A DNA stretch of 64,000 nt, taken from WTGU01 sp965200925. Its GTDB lineage: Bacteria > Pseudomonadota > Alphaproteobacteria > UBA828. Positions 35,234-43,721 of this stretch are shown here, piece by piece. The notes beneath the pieces were generated by a model that saw only the letters and a program-made list of their open reading frames with translations, ran no database searches and had not been told where the DNA came from. The stretch's first letter is position 1. Every line of letters begins with the position of its first letter. The DNA lies in contig OZ241738.1 of NCBI GenBank assembly GCA_965200925.1, positions 248,001-312,000 of the forward strand. Direction: 5' to 3'. The translations under genes and the position numbers were made by a program.

Positions 35234-35321
35234 AGGTTCACCTGCCTCCGTAACGATTGCCCCTCGCCGGAGCGCCCGCCCGAATCTTGCGCGGGCACCA
35301 GCCGCGTGTGACGGTGGCGGA

Positions 35322-36866
35322 ATGGACGAGCGGATCCTCATCCTCGACTTCGGCTCGCAGGTCACCCAGCTCATCGCGCGGCGGGTGCGGGAGGCCGGGG
35401 TCTATTGCGAAATCCGGCCCTACGCGACCGCCGCCTCCGAGATCGCGCGGGAGGCGCCGCGGGGCATCGTGCTGTCGGGCGGGCCGGCGTCGGCCGCGGC
35501 CGCGCGGGCACCCAGGCCGGATCCCGGCATCTTCGATCTCGGGCTGCCGATCCTCGGCATCTGCTACGGGCAGCAGGCGATGTGCGAAGCCCTCGGCGGG
35601 GCCGTCGCGCCTGCCGCCCGGCGCGAGTTCGGGCGCGCCCATCTCGATGTGGCCGAAGCTTGCGTGCTCTTCGAGGGCGTCTGGCCGGTGGGCGCGCGGG
35701 CGCCCGTCTGGATGTCCCACGGCGATGCGGTGGCGGCCGTCCCCCCGGGTTTTCGCGCGGTGGCGCGGACGGAAGCCGCCCCCTTCGCGGCCATCGCCGA
35801 CGAACGCCGCCGCTTCTACGGCCTCCAGTTCCACCCGGAAGTGGCGCACACGCCGGGCGGGGCGGCGCTGCTGCGGAATTTCGCGCGCGCCGTCGCCGGC
35901 TGCCGCGGGGAATGGTCCATGGCCTCGTTCCGCGCGCGCGCGATCGAAGCCATCCGCGCGCAGGTGGGGGAGGGGCGGGTGCTGTGCGGCCTCTCCGGCG
36001 GCGTCGACTCGTCGGTCGCCGCCCTTCTGCTGCACGAGGCGATCGGCGACCGGCTCACTTGCGTCTTCGTCGATACTGGGCTGCTGCGGCAGGGCGAGGC
36101 GCGGGAGGTCGTGGCACTCTTCCGCGGCCGCTACGACATGCCCCTCGTCCACGAGGACGCGGCGGCCGCGTTCCTTGAGCGCCTCGCGGGCGTCGCGGAC
36201 CCGGAAGAGAAGCGGCGCGTCATCGGCGCCGCCTTCATTGACGTCTTCGAGCGAATCGCGCGGCGGGCGGGCGACGCCGATTTCCTCGCCCAGGGGACGC
36301 TCTATCCGGACGTCATCGAATCCACTCCGGTCGCCGGCCCGAGCGCCGTCATCAAATCCCACCACAACGTCGGCGGGCTGCCGGAGCGGATGAAGCTGCG
36401 CCTGGTCGAGCCGCTCCGCATGTTGTTCAAGGACGAGGTGCGCGCCCTCGGGCGGGAACTCGGGTTGCCCGAAAGCCTCGTCGGGCGCCATCCCTTCCCC
36501 GGCCCCGGCCTCGCGGTGCGGGTGCCGGGCGCAGTGACCGCCGAGAAACTCGCCATCCTGCGCGGGGCCGACGCGATCCTGATCGAGGAAATCCGCAAGG
36601 CCGGCCTTTACGACTCCATCTGGCAGGCCTTCGCCGTCCTCCTGCCGGTGCGGACGGTCGGCGTCATGGGCGATGCGCGGACGTGGGAGCACGTCTGCGC
36701 GCTGCGCGCGGTCACGTCGGAAGACGGCATGACCGCCGACTACTATCCCTTCGACATGGGCTTCCTCGGCGCCGTGGCCAACCGCATCGTGAACGAGGTC
36801 CCCGGCATCAACCGCGTCGTCTACGATGTGACCTCGAAACCGCCGGGAACGATCGAATGGGAATGA
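35322..36866 (+). CDS. guaA: GMP synthase, glutamine-hydrolysing (GuaA)
   Basis: 514 aa. Class I glutamine amidotransferase half: ILILDFGSQVTQLIARRVRE, nucleophile C81 in LGICYGQQAMC, and the His-Glu pair in GLQFHPEVAHT. The ATP pyrophosphatase half has SGGVDSSVAALLL, and the C-terminal dimer domain contains FPGPGLAVR and ends KPPGTIEWE. It aminates XMP to GMP. The ATG at 35322 follows a weak site. Its TGA overlaps the next Sel1 gene (ATGA). Confidence 0.96.
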   Translation: MDERILILDFGSQVTQLIARRVREAGVYCEIRPYATAASEIAREAPRGIVLSGGPASAAAARAPRPDPGIFDLGLPILGICYGQQAMCEALGGAVAPAARREFGRAHLDVAEACVLFEGVWPVGARAPVWMSHGDAVAAVPPGFRAVARTEAAPFAAIADERRRFYGLQFHPEVAHTPGGAALLRNFARAVAGCRGEWSMASFRARAIEAIRAQVGEGRVLCGLSGGVDSSVAALLLHEAIGDRLTCVFVDTGLLRQGEAREVVALFRGRYDMPLVHEDAAAAFLERLAGVADPEEKRRVIGAAFIDVFERIARRAGDADFLAQGTLYPDVIESTPVAGPSAVIKSHHNVGGLPERMKLRLVEPLRMLFKDEVRALGRELGLPESLVGRHPFPGPGLAVRVPGAVTAEKLAILRGADAILIEEIRKAGLYDSIWQAFAVLLPVRTVGVMGDARTWEHVCALRAVTSEDGMTADYYPFDMGFLGAVANRIVNEVPGINRVVYDVTSKPPGTIEWE

Positions 36867-37567
36867 CGGCACCCCGGGCGCGGCGCGCGGTGCTGTTCGC
36901 GGCGGCGCTGCTTGCGGCGGCGGCGCTCGCGCCGGGTACCGCGCCCGCCTTCGCCGACTGGGACGCCGGCCGAGCCGCCTTCGAGCGCGGCGACGCCGCC
37001 GGCGCGCTGCGGGCCTGGAAGCCCCTCGCCGAGGCGGGCGACGCATGGGCGCAGGCGGCGCTGGGCAGCCTCTACATCCGGGGCGAGGGAATCGCCGCCG
37101 ACTACGGCGAGGCGCTGAAATGGACGCGCCGCGCGGCGCTTCAGGGCGACGTGACCGGCCAGTTCAACATGGGCACCCTCTACGCGGGCGGCCTCGGGGT
37201 CGCGCGTGATTATGCCGCCGCGGCCCAGTGGTTCGCCCGCGCCGCCGCGCAGGACGACGCGGCCAGCCGCTTCAACCTGGGCGTGCTCCATGCCCGCGGC
37301 CTGGGCGTGGAGCGGGACGATGAGGAGGCGCTGTTCCTGCTGAGCACCGCGACGATCATCGCTGGCGACCCGGAGGCCGGGTTGCAGGACATCGGCGCCG
37401 CCGCGGAGCACTACGCCTATGTCGTCATGATGACGATGGAGGAGGCGCAGATCCAGCGGGCGACCGAACGGGCGCGGGCCTGGGAGAAGGAATTCCTGCG
37501 CCGCTATCTGGCGCGCCGGCTCCGCCGCGGGCCGGCGCGCGCCCTGGACCCGCTGCCTTTCGAATGA
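36863..37567 (+). CDS. Small exported Sel1-repeat protein
   Basis: About 234 aa. It is translationally coupled to guaA through an ATGA overlap (an ATG 6 bases earlier is also possible). Signal peptide (ARRAVLFAAALLAAAALAPG, then AFA), then three to four Sel1 units (WKPLAEAGDAWAQAALGSLY, ALKWTRRAALQGDVTGQFNM, AQWFARAAAQDDAASRFNLG) and a charged helical C-terminus. It is the third Sel1 protein in this window. Probably a periplasmic scaffold; its link to GMP synthesis is only positional. Confidence 0.8.
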   Translation: MTAPRARRAVLFAAALLAAAALAPGTAPAFADWDAGRAAFERGDAAGALRAWKPLAEAGDAWAQAALGSLYIRGEGIAADYGEALKWTRRAALQGDVTGQFNMGTLYAGGLGVARDYAAAAQWFARAAAQDDAASRFNLGVLHARGLGVERDDEEALFLLSTATIIAGDPEAGLQDIGAAAEHYAYVVMMTMEEAQIQRATERARAWEKEFLRRYLARRLRRGPARALDPLPFE

Positions 37568-37579
37568 GCGGGCTGCCGC

Positions 37580-38350
37580 TCAAAGGCGGAAGCGCTCGCC
37601 CAGATAGACCCGCCGGACCTCCTCGTGGGAGACGATGTCGGTGGGGGCACCTTCCATCAGGACGGCGCCCTCGTGGAGGATGTAGGCGCGGTCCACCATG
37701 TCGAGCGCTTCCCGCACGTTGTGGTCGGTGAGGAGCACACCGATGCCCCGGTCCTTGAGATGGGCGACCAGATCGCGGATCTCGGCGACGGCGATGGGGT
37801 CGATCCCCGACAGCGGCTCGTCCAGCAGCATGTAGCCCGGCCGGGAGGCGAGGGCGCGGGCGATCTCGACGCGCCGCCGTTCGCCGCCCGAGAGCGCGAG
37901 CGCGGGCGTGCGCCGCAGATGGGCGATGGAAAACTCCGCGAGCAGCTCGTCCAGCGTCTGCTCGCGCTTGTCGCGCTCCGGCATCGACACTTCGAGCACT
38001 GCGCGGACGTTGTTCTCGACCGTGAGCCCGCGAAAGATGGAGGCTTCCTGCGGCAGGTAGCCTAGCCCGAGACGGGCGCGGCGGTACATCGGCAGCCGCG
38101 TGACGTCCTGGCCGTCGAGCCGGACCCGGCCGTAGTCCGCCGCCATCAATCCCGTCATCAGGTAGAAGCAGGTCGTCTTGCCGGCGCCGTTGGGGCCTAA
38201 GAGGCCGACGGCCTCGCCGCGCCGCAGCGCTACGCTCACGCCGCGAAGCACCGGGCGCTTCGCGAAGCTCTTGCCCAGATTCTCGGCGACGAGGCCGGAC
38301 TCGCCGGCCACCAGGGTCGGCGCGCCGGCAGGGCTTCGGGGGCCCGTCAC
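37580..38350 (-). CDS. lptB: LPS export ABC transporter ATP-binding protein LptB
   Basis: 256 aa. Walker A GPNGAGKTTCFYLMTG, the LptB Q-loop stretch GLGYLPQEASIFRGLTVENN, signature LALSGGERRRVEIARAL, Walker B YMLLDEPLSGIDPIA and switch LLTDHNVREAL. LptB drives extraction of LPS from the inner membrane with LptFG. It is the last gene of the minus-strand kdsD-lptC-lptA-lptB run, overlapping lptA by 4 bases. lptF and lptG are not in this window. Confidence 0.95.
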   Translation of the reverse strand: MTGPRSPAGAPTLVAGESGLVAENLGKSFAKRPVLRGVSVALRRGEAVGLLGPNGAGKTTCFYLMTGLMAADYGRVRLDGQDVTRLPMYRRARLGLGYLPQEASIFRGLTVENNVRAVLEVSMPERDKREQTLDELLAEFSIAHLRRTPALALSGGERRRVEIARALASRPGYMLLDEPLSGIDPIAVAEIRDLVAHLKDRGIGVLLTDHNVREALDMVDRAYILHEGAVLMEGAPTDIVSHEEVRRVYLGERFRL

Positions 38351-38907
38351 TCGCCGGTGCCGTCCGCGTCGCGCGGGACGAAGAGCCCGTGCACGCGCCC
38401 GCTGCCTCCGGTTCCCGCGCCGACGACTCGGCTGCGCCCGGAGTCGAGGTCCATCCGCAGGCTGTCCCCTTCGATCACGTTGTCGCCGCGGGTCAGGATC
38501 ACGCCGCCCGTCAGGTCGATGCGCGCTTTGTCGACGTCATACACGCCGCGCCGTCCCTGGGCCGTCTCCCGCGGCGACGAGACGAAGACGTTCCCCTCGG
38601 CGTCGATGCGCGCGACGCCCAGGCTCTCTTCGTCCGCCCCGGCCTCGCGGTAATGCACCACGAGCGTGTCGGCGCGCAGCAGCATGTCGCCCTGTACCGC
38701 GTCGACCTTGCCGCGGAAGACCGCGACCTTGTCGCCCTGGAGAACCTCCAGCGTATCGGCGGTGATCTCGATCGGCTGGCTCGAATCGTGACCGCTTCCG
38801 GGCGCTTCGTCCTGCGCCGCGCCGCTGGCGCCGGCGAGCACCGTGGCGGCGGCCAGCGCGAGGGCCGCGGCGAAGACGCGGCGGGGCTGCCTAGGCGTTT
38901 TCGTCAT
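38347..38907 (-). CDS. lptA: LPS transport periplasmic bridge protein LptA
   Basis: 186 aa with a signal peptide (RRVFAAALALAAATVLAGAS) and an OstA/LptA_N beta-jellyroll: QPIEITADTLEVLQGDKVAV, then GDMLLRADTLVVHY, and a later VILTRGDNVIEGDSLRMDL. LptA polymerises between LptC and LptD to carry LPS across the periplasm. It starts inside the end of lptC (17-base overlap) and ends by overlapping lptB, so the three are co-translated. Confidence 0.93.
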   Translation of the reverse strand: MTKTPRQPRRVFAAALALAAATVLAGASGAAQDEAPGSGHDSSQPIEITADTLEVLQGDKVAVFRGKVDAVQGDMLLRADTLVVHYREAGADEESLGVARIDAEGNVFVSSPRETAQGRRGVYDVDKARIDLTGGVILTRGDNVIEGDSLRMDLDSGRSRVVGAGTGGSGRVHGLFVPRDADGTGE

Positions 38908-39595
38908 CGCTTCGTCTCAAGGCGTCAGGGAAGATCGTCATGCGCACGCGGCCGCCGAAGGTCATCGTCCGCCCGCCGTCCCGCAGCACGAAATTGCTGG
39001 CGTCCAGCAGGCCGTAAGGGCTCTGGCCGCTGACCGGCGCGTCGCCTGCGGCAACGCCCGCCGGCAGGTCGATGCGGGCCTCGGTGGTGCGGAAGGAGTG
39101 GCCGGAATCGGCGTGGACCACGACCTCCCCCGCCAGGTCGAGGCGCTCGGCGTCGCGTCGGTAGAGTCCCTTGTCGGCGGTCATGGCGAGTCGTTCGCCG
39201 CGCGCCCGGTCCACGAGGAGGTCGGCCGCGATCTCCGTCAGGTGTACGAGCATCGAATCGCCGCTCGGTTGCGACGCTTCCCGGGCGGTGATGGTGAAGG
39301 GCCGGTTCTTCGCGTCCGCGCCGGTGTAGCGGGCCCCGATCATCTTCAGCGCGCCATCCGCTCCGGCGTCGTCGCTGAACGGGATGGGGAAGCCCGCGTG
39401 CTCCCCGTCGGCCAGCGGCCAAGCCACGACGAGGCCAAGCAGGGCCATGGCCGCCACCGGCAGCACGTAGCGCATCAGGCCGACGAAGCGGCTGTAGGAC
39501 CCGATGCCGCCCTCGGCCCCGGCCGCCGCGGTGTAATGCCGGAGCCGGTCCGCCGCGGCGGTTCCCTCCGTGTCCCGTTCTCCCCGCGCGCTCAT
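38891..39595 (-). CDS. lptC: LPS export protein LptC
   Basis: 234 aa bitopic protein: about 40 cytosolic residues, one membrane helix (FVGLMRYVLPVAAMALLGLV) and a periplasmic LptC jellyroll (ADLLVDRARGERLAMTADKG, LLDASNFVLRDGGRTMTFGG). It links LptB2FG to LptA. The longer N-terminal extension and Gly/Asp-rich linker are usual for alphaproteobacterial LptC. It overlaps the kdsD stop by 4 bases. Confidence 0.9.
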   Translation of the reverse strand: MSARGERDTEGTAAADRLRHYTAAAGAEGGIGSYSRFVGLMRYVLPVAAMALLGLVVAWPLADGEHAGFPIPFSDDAGADGALKMIGARYTGADAKNRPFTITAREASQPSGDSMLVHLTEIAADLLVDRARGERLAMTADKGLYRRDAERLDLAGEVVVHADSGHSFRTTEARIDLPAGVAAGDAPVSGQSPYGLLDASNFVLRDGGRTMTFGGRVRMTIFPDALRRSDDENA

Positions 39596-40584
39596 GCCAG
39601 CCCCGCCCGCAGGCAGTCGTGGACGTGGACGATGCCGACCGGCCGCTTCCCCTCGACCACGAAGAGGCTGGTGATCTTGCGCTCGTTCATGGCGCGGACG
39701 GCTTCGGCGCCGAGCGCGCCGGCATGGATCGTCGCCGGGCCGGGGGTCATGACCCGCCGCACCGGCCGGCGCAGGAGGCCCTCGTCCATGTGCCGCCTGA
39801 GATCGCCGTCGGTCACGATCCCGATCAGGGCGCCCGCGTTGTCGGTGGCGCCGACGCAGCCGAAGCGTTTCGCCGTCATCTCGATCAGGGCTTCCGCCAT
39901 CGCCGTGTGGGCGGGGACCAGCGGCACGGCATCGCCGGTATGCATGAGGTCGGCGACCCGGATCAGGCGCTGGCCCAGCTTGCCGCCCGGGTGGAAGAGC
40001 CTGAAATCCTCCGCCGTCAGGTCCTTGCGTTCGAGCAGGGCGATTGCGAGGGCGTCGCCCAGGGCCAGCATCATGGCGGTCGAGGTGGTGGGCGCGAGGC
40101 CAAGGGCGCCGGCTTCCGGCTCGTCCGGCAGGACGAGCGCGACGGTGGCCGCGCGGGCGAGGGTGCTCTGCGCCTGGCCGACGACGGCGACGATCGGGAT
40201 GCGGAAGCGCGCGGCGTAGGTCACGAGGTCGGCCAGCTCCGGTGTCTCGCCCGAGTTGGAGAGCATCAGGAGCGCGTCGGCCCCGGTGATCATCCCGAGG
40301 TCGCCGTGGCTCGCCTCCGCCGGGTGGACGAAGAGAGCCGGCGCGCCGGTGGAGGCCAGGGTCGCCGCGATCTTGTTGGCGATGTGGCCGCTTTTGCCCA
40401 TGCCGGAGACGATGATCCGCCCGCGCACCCGCGCCAGCAGTTCGGTCGCGTCAGCGAACCGCGCGTCCAGCGTCTCCGCCAGCCGCGCAAGCGCGCGCGC
40501 CTCTCGCTCGACGACGCGCCGCGCCGCCGCGAGGTCGCCGTTCTCCGCAACGTCGATCGGGGCGGGCGCGGTCAGGAGACTCAT
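39592..40584 (-). CDS. kdsD: Arabinose-5-phosphate isomerase (KdsD)
   Basis: 330 aa: SIS domain (GRIIVSGMGKSGHIANKIAA, EASHGDLGMITGADALLMLS) plus two CBS domains (MHTGDAVPLVPAHTAMAEAL; TDGDLRRHMDEGLLRRPVRR). It converts ribulose-5-phosphate to arabinose-5-phosphate, the first step to Kdo for LPS, which fits its place at the head of the lpt operon. The start at 40584 is chosen by family length. It is divergent from purM. Confidence 0.94.
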   Translation of the reverse strand: MSLLTAPAPIDVAENGDLAAARRVVEREARALARLAETLDARFADATELLARVRGRIIVSGMGKSGHIANKIAATLASTGAPALFVHPAEASHGDLGMITGADALLMLSNSGETPELADLVTYAARFRIPIVAVVGQAQSTLARAATVALVLPDEPEAGALGLAPTTSTAMMLALGDALAIALLERKDLTAEDFRLFHPGGKLGQRLIRVADLMHTGDAVPLVPAHTAMAEALIEMTAKRFGCVGATDNAGALIGIVTDGDLRRHMDEGLLRRPVRRVMTPGPATIHAGALGAEAVRAMNERKITSLFVVEGKRPVGIVHVHDCLRAGLA

Positions 40585-40722
40585 GCGAATCGCCGGATTC
40601 GTCTGTGCCTTCCCACCTTGATGCGTCCCGCCCGCGCGGTCAATGCGGGCGGGGCACGCCGCCTTGCCGGGCGGCCGCGAATGGGCAAGGCTGGCGGTGG
40701 GCAAGGCAGGCGGAGAACGCGG

Positions 40723-41832
40723 GTGGCATCGTCGAAGGCGCCGTTGTCGGCCACTTACGAAGACGCGGGCGTGGCCGCCGGCGCGGCGCGGGCCGGGCTC
40801 GCCGGCCTCGCCCGGCACGTGCGCGGGAGCTGGCCCGCCGCCGACGCGCGCCTCGGCGCGGTCAAGCTCGATCTCGGCTATTTCGCGAACGTCGTGGATT
40901 TCGGCGGCGTCGGCGTCGCCGTCTGTACCGACGGTATCGGCACCAAGGCGCTGATCGCGCAGATGACGGGCCGCTACGACACCGTCGGCATCGATTGCGT
41001 GGCGATGAACGTGAACGACTTGGTCTGCGTCGGCGCGACCCCGGTCACGCTGGTCGACTACATCGCCGTCGAGCGCGCCGCGCCGGCCATGATCGAGGCC
41101 CTCGGCACCGGCCTCGCCGAGGGCGCGCGGCGCGCCGGCATCTCGATCGCCGGCGGCGAGATCGCCGAGATGCGCGACGTGATCAAGGGGGCCGTGCCCG
41201 GCGCCGGGTTCGACCTCGCGGGCACCGCCATCGGGCGCGTCGATCTCGCGTCGGTCAACGCGGGCGCGGCGGTGCGCCCGAGTGACAGCATCCTCGGCAT
41301 CGCCAGCAACGGCATCCACAGCAACGGGCTGACCCTCGCCCGCCGCGTGCTCTTCGAAGGGGCGGGCCTCGCCGCAAGCGACCGCCCGGAGGGCTTGGGC
41401 GAGAGCGTGGGCGCGGCGCTTCTCCGGCCCACCCATATCTACGTCCGCGAGGTGCTGGACCTGCTGGCGAGCGAGGTCCCGGTGCACGCGCTGGTCCACG
41501 TCACCGGCGACGGTTTCCTCAACTTGGTCCGCGTCCGCGCGCAAGTGGGCATGCGCCTCGACTCCCTGCCGCCGCCGCCGCCGATCTTCGCCCTGCTGCA
41601 ACGCTTAGGCGCCATCGACGACGCCGAGATGTACCGCGTCTTCAACATGGGCATCGGCTTCTGCGCCATCGTGCCGGCCGATGCTGAAGCCCGCGCCATC
41701 GAAATCGCCGGCGGCCACGGCAAGAGCTGCCGGCGGATCGGCGTCGTTGTGGACGACCGGGAACGCCGCGTCCGGATCGAGCCGGCGGGGCTGGTGGGGC
41801 GGGCCGGGGCCGGCTTCGTCCGCGCGTCCTGA
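40723..41832 (+). CDS. purM: Phosphoribosylformylglycinamidine cyclo-ligase (AIR synthetase, PurM)
   Basis: About 369 aa from the GTG at 40723, which has GGAG 7 bases upstream; an ATG at 40681 gives a basic extension unlike the family. It forms aminoimidazole ribonucleotide in purine synthesis. Seen: TYEDAGVAAGAARAGLAGLA, VCTDGIGTKALIAQ, the family block GIDCVAMNVNDLVCVGATPV with VDYIAVE, and GIASNGIHSNGLTLAR. The sequence is divergent from common alphaproteobacterial PurM (long A/G-rich insertions and a HVTGDGFLNLVRV motif in place of the usual HITGGG form). purN is not adjacent. Confidence 0.87.
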   Translation: MASSKAPLSATYEDAGVAAGAARAGLAGLARHVRGSWPAADARLGAVKLDLGYFANVVDFGGVGVAVCTDGIGTKALIAQMTGRYDTVGIDCVAMNVNDLVCVGATPVTLVDYIAVERAAPAMIEALGTGLAEGARRAGISIAGGEIAEMRDVIKGAVPGAGFDLAGTAIGRVDLASVNAGAAVRPSDSILGIASNGIHSNGLTLARRVLFEGAGLAASDRPEGLGESVGAALLRPTHIYVREVLDLLASEVPVHALVHVTGDGFLNLVRVRAQVGMRLDSLPPPPPIFALLQRLGAIDDAEMYRVFNMGIGFCAIVPADAEARAIEIAGGHGKSCRRIGVVVDDRERRVRIEPAGLVGRAGAGFVRAS

Positions 41833-42447
41833 TCAGTGGGCGAAGACGTCCGTCTCCGGCCAGCCCGCGAGGTCGAGCCGGGCGCGGTGGGGGAGGAAGG
41901 CGAAGCAGGCGGCCGCGAGTTCGGCGCGGCCCTCGCGTTCGAGCAGCGCGTCGAGCTTCGCCTTGAGCGGATGCAGGTGGAGGACGTCGTTCGCGGCGTA
42001 ATCGAGCTGGCTCCGGGTCAACCTTTCGGCGCCCCAGTCGGAGGATTGCTGCTGCTTGGAGATGTCGATGCCCAGCAGGTCGCGGCAGAGGTCCTTGAGG
42101 CCGTGGCGGTCGCTGAAGGTCCGGGCGAGGCGCGAGGCGGTCTTGGTGCAATAGACCGGCCCGCAGCGCTGGCCGAGGGCGTGTTCGAGCACGGCGATGT
42201 CGAACCGCGCGAAGTGGAATATCTTGAGCACCGATTCGTCGGCGAGCAGGGCGGCGAGGCGCGACGCGTCCACCGCCTGGCCCGGCGGGAACTGGACCAG
42301 ATGGCAGTCCCCGTCGCCGCGCGAGAGCTGGACGAGGCAGAGCCGGTCGCGATGCGGATCGAGGCCCATGGTCTCGGTATCGATGGCCACCGAGTCGCCG
42401 AAGGTGAGCCCCGGCGGCAGGTCGCCGCGATGAAGATGGCACGCCAT
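41833..42447 (-). CDS. RNase D-like 3'-5' exonuclease (short form)
   Basis: About 204 aa from the ATG at 42447. DEDD-family motifs are complete: Exo I VAIDTETMGL, Exo II HFARFDIAVL, and Exo III with tyrosine SQLDYAANDVLHLHPL. The HRDC domains of full RNase D are absent; such short proteins are common in alphaproteobacteria and are thought to trim tRNA or other structured RNA 3' ends. It is tail to tail with purM with no gap between stops and divergent from hsdS. Confidence 0.88.
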   Translation of the reverse strand: MACHLHRGDLPPGLTFGDSVAIDTETMGLDPHRDRLCLVQLSRGDGDCHLVQFPPGQAVDASRLAALLADESVLKIFHFARFDIAVLEHALGQRCGPVYCTKTASRLARTFSDRHGLKDLCRDLLGIDISKQQQSSDWGAERLTRSQLDYAANDVLHLHPLKAKLDALLEREGRAELAAACFAFLPHRARLDLAGWPETDVFAH

Positions 42448-42521
42448 TGCCGGCTGCGTAGTCCGCGCACCGGACGATGTCAACGCGGTGAACGCGCCGA
42501 TGCGGCGCGGAGGGCCGCGGG

Positions 42522-43700
42522 ATGAGCGCATATTCTCATGCTCCTCTCGGGGAAATGTGCGTGATCAACCCGCGAGCCGGAAGGACCGGATACCCGGAAG
42601 GCATGGTCGTGAGTTTCGTCCCGATGGCTGCGGTGGACGAGCGGTTGGGAGCAATCACGGTTCGTGAAGAACGGCCTTTCGCGGAGGTCTCGAAAGGATT
42701 CACGTCGTTCGAGGAAGGTGACGTCCTGTTCGCGAAGATCACGCCGTGCATGGAAAACGGCAAGGTGGCCCTGGCCCGGAACCTGACCAACGGTATCGGC
42801 CGTGGCTCGACCGAGTTTCGTGTTCTTAGGCCAAAAGATCTGGTTCTGGGCGAGTACATTTATCACTTCGTCCGACAGGCGCGATTCAGAGAAGAGGCGA
42901 AAAGAAACTTCACAGGCACGGCGGGTCAGCAGCGTGTTCCCAAGTCGTTTATGAAGAACGCCTTGGTTCCTGTCCCTCCGCTCAACGAACAGCGGCGAAT
43001 CGTCGGTATCCTGAACCGCTCGGTCCGCATCAAACGCCTGCGCGGGCGAGCCGCCGATCGTCTCCACGCCTTCTCCCTGGCGCTATTCGTCAAAATGTTT
43101 GGCGATCCCGCCGAAAATCCCATGGGTTGGGAAGTTGTGAGCATAGGTGATGTTTGTTCCGTCATCGGCGGTGGCACACCGCGCCGAAATAATGAAGCGT
43201 ATTTCGGCGGCGAGATCCCCTGGGCGACGCCAACCGATGTGACCGCGTTGACCGATCTTTTCATTGTGCGCACGAAGGAGTCGATCACGGAAACCGGATT
43301 GCGTGAAAGCAGCGCGCGTCTGGTCCCGACGGGAGCCGTTCTTCTGACCAGCCGCGCGACGATCGGATATACGGCAATCGCAGCGAGACCGATGGCGACC
43401 AATCAAGGTTTCGCCAATCTGATTTGCGGCGATCGCCTGACCCCGGAATATCTGGCTTTCTATCTGCGTGCCCGGCGCGCCCTCCTGGAGCGGATGGCCG
43501 GAGCCACGACCTTCAAGGAGATATCGAAATCGACGCTCAAGGGAATCGAAATTCCTCTTCCACCACCCACTCTTCAAAGAAAGTACGCCAGGATTCTTGA
43601 AATTCTGCGTGGTATTTCTACTTGTGCAACCGCCGCTTTCGAAAATACCTCGCTACTCACCGATTCTCTCATGGATCGTCTATTGAGGGACGGTCAATGA
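42522..43700 (+). CDS. hsdS: Orphan type I restriction-modification specificity subunit (HsdS)
   Basis: 392 aa with two target-recognition domains separated by helical spacers. TRD1 has VSFVPMAAVDERLGAITVRE, FEEGDVLFAKITPCMENGK and PLNEQRRIVGIL; TRD2 has GWEVVSIGDVCSVIGGGTPR, PWATPTDVTALTD and VLLTSRATIGYTAIAA. Each half ends in the PLPPLxxQ type sequence that precedes the coiled-coil spacer. HsdS sets the DNA sequence recognised by HsdM and HsdR, but neither gene is present on either side. GC is clearly below the adjacent purM and LLM genes, a sign of transfer. Confidence 0.9.
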   Translation: MSAYSHAPLGEMCVINPRAGRTGYPEGMVVSFVPMAAVDERLGAITVREERPFAEVSKGFTSFEEGDVLFAKITPCMENGKVALARNLTNGIGRGSTEFRVLRPKDLVLGEYIYHFVRQARFREEAKRNFTGTAGQQRVPKSFMKNALVPVPPLNEQRRIVGILNRSVRIKRLRGRAADRLHAFSLALFVKMFGDPAENPMGWEVVSIGDVCSVIGGGTPRRNNEAYFGGEIPWATPTDVTALTDLFIVRTKESITETGLRESSARLVPTGAVLLTSRATIGYTAIAARPMATNQGFANLICGDRLTPEYLAFYLRARRALLERMAGATTFKEISKSTLKGIEIPLPPPTLQRKYARILEILRGISTCATAAFENTSLLTDSLMDRLLRDGQ

Positions 43701-43721
43701 AAGGACACCGCCCCTTGCCGC

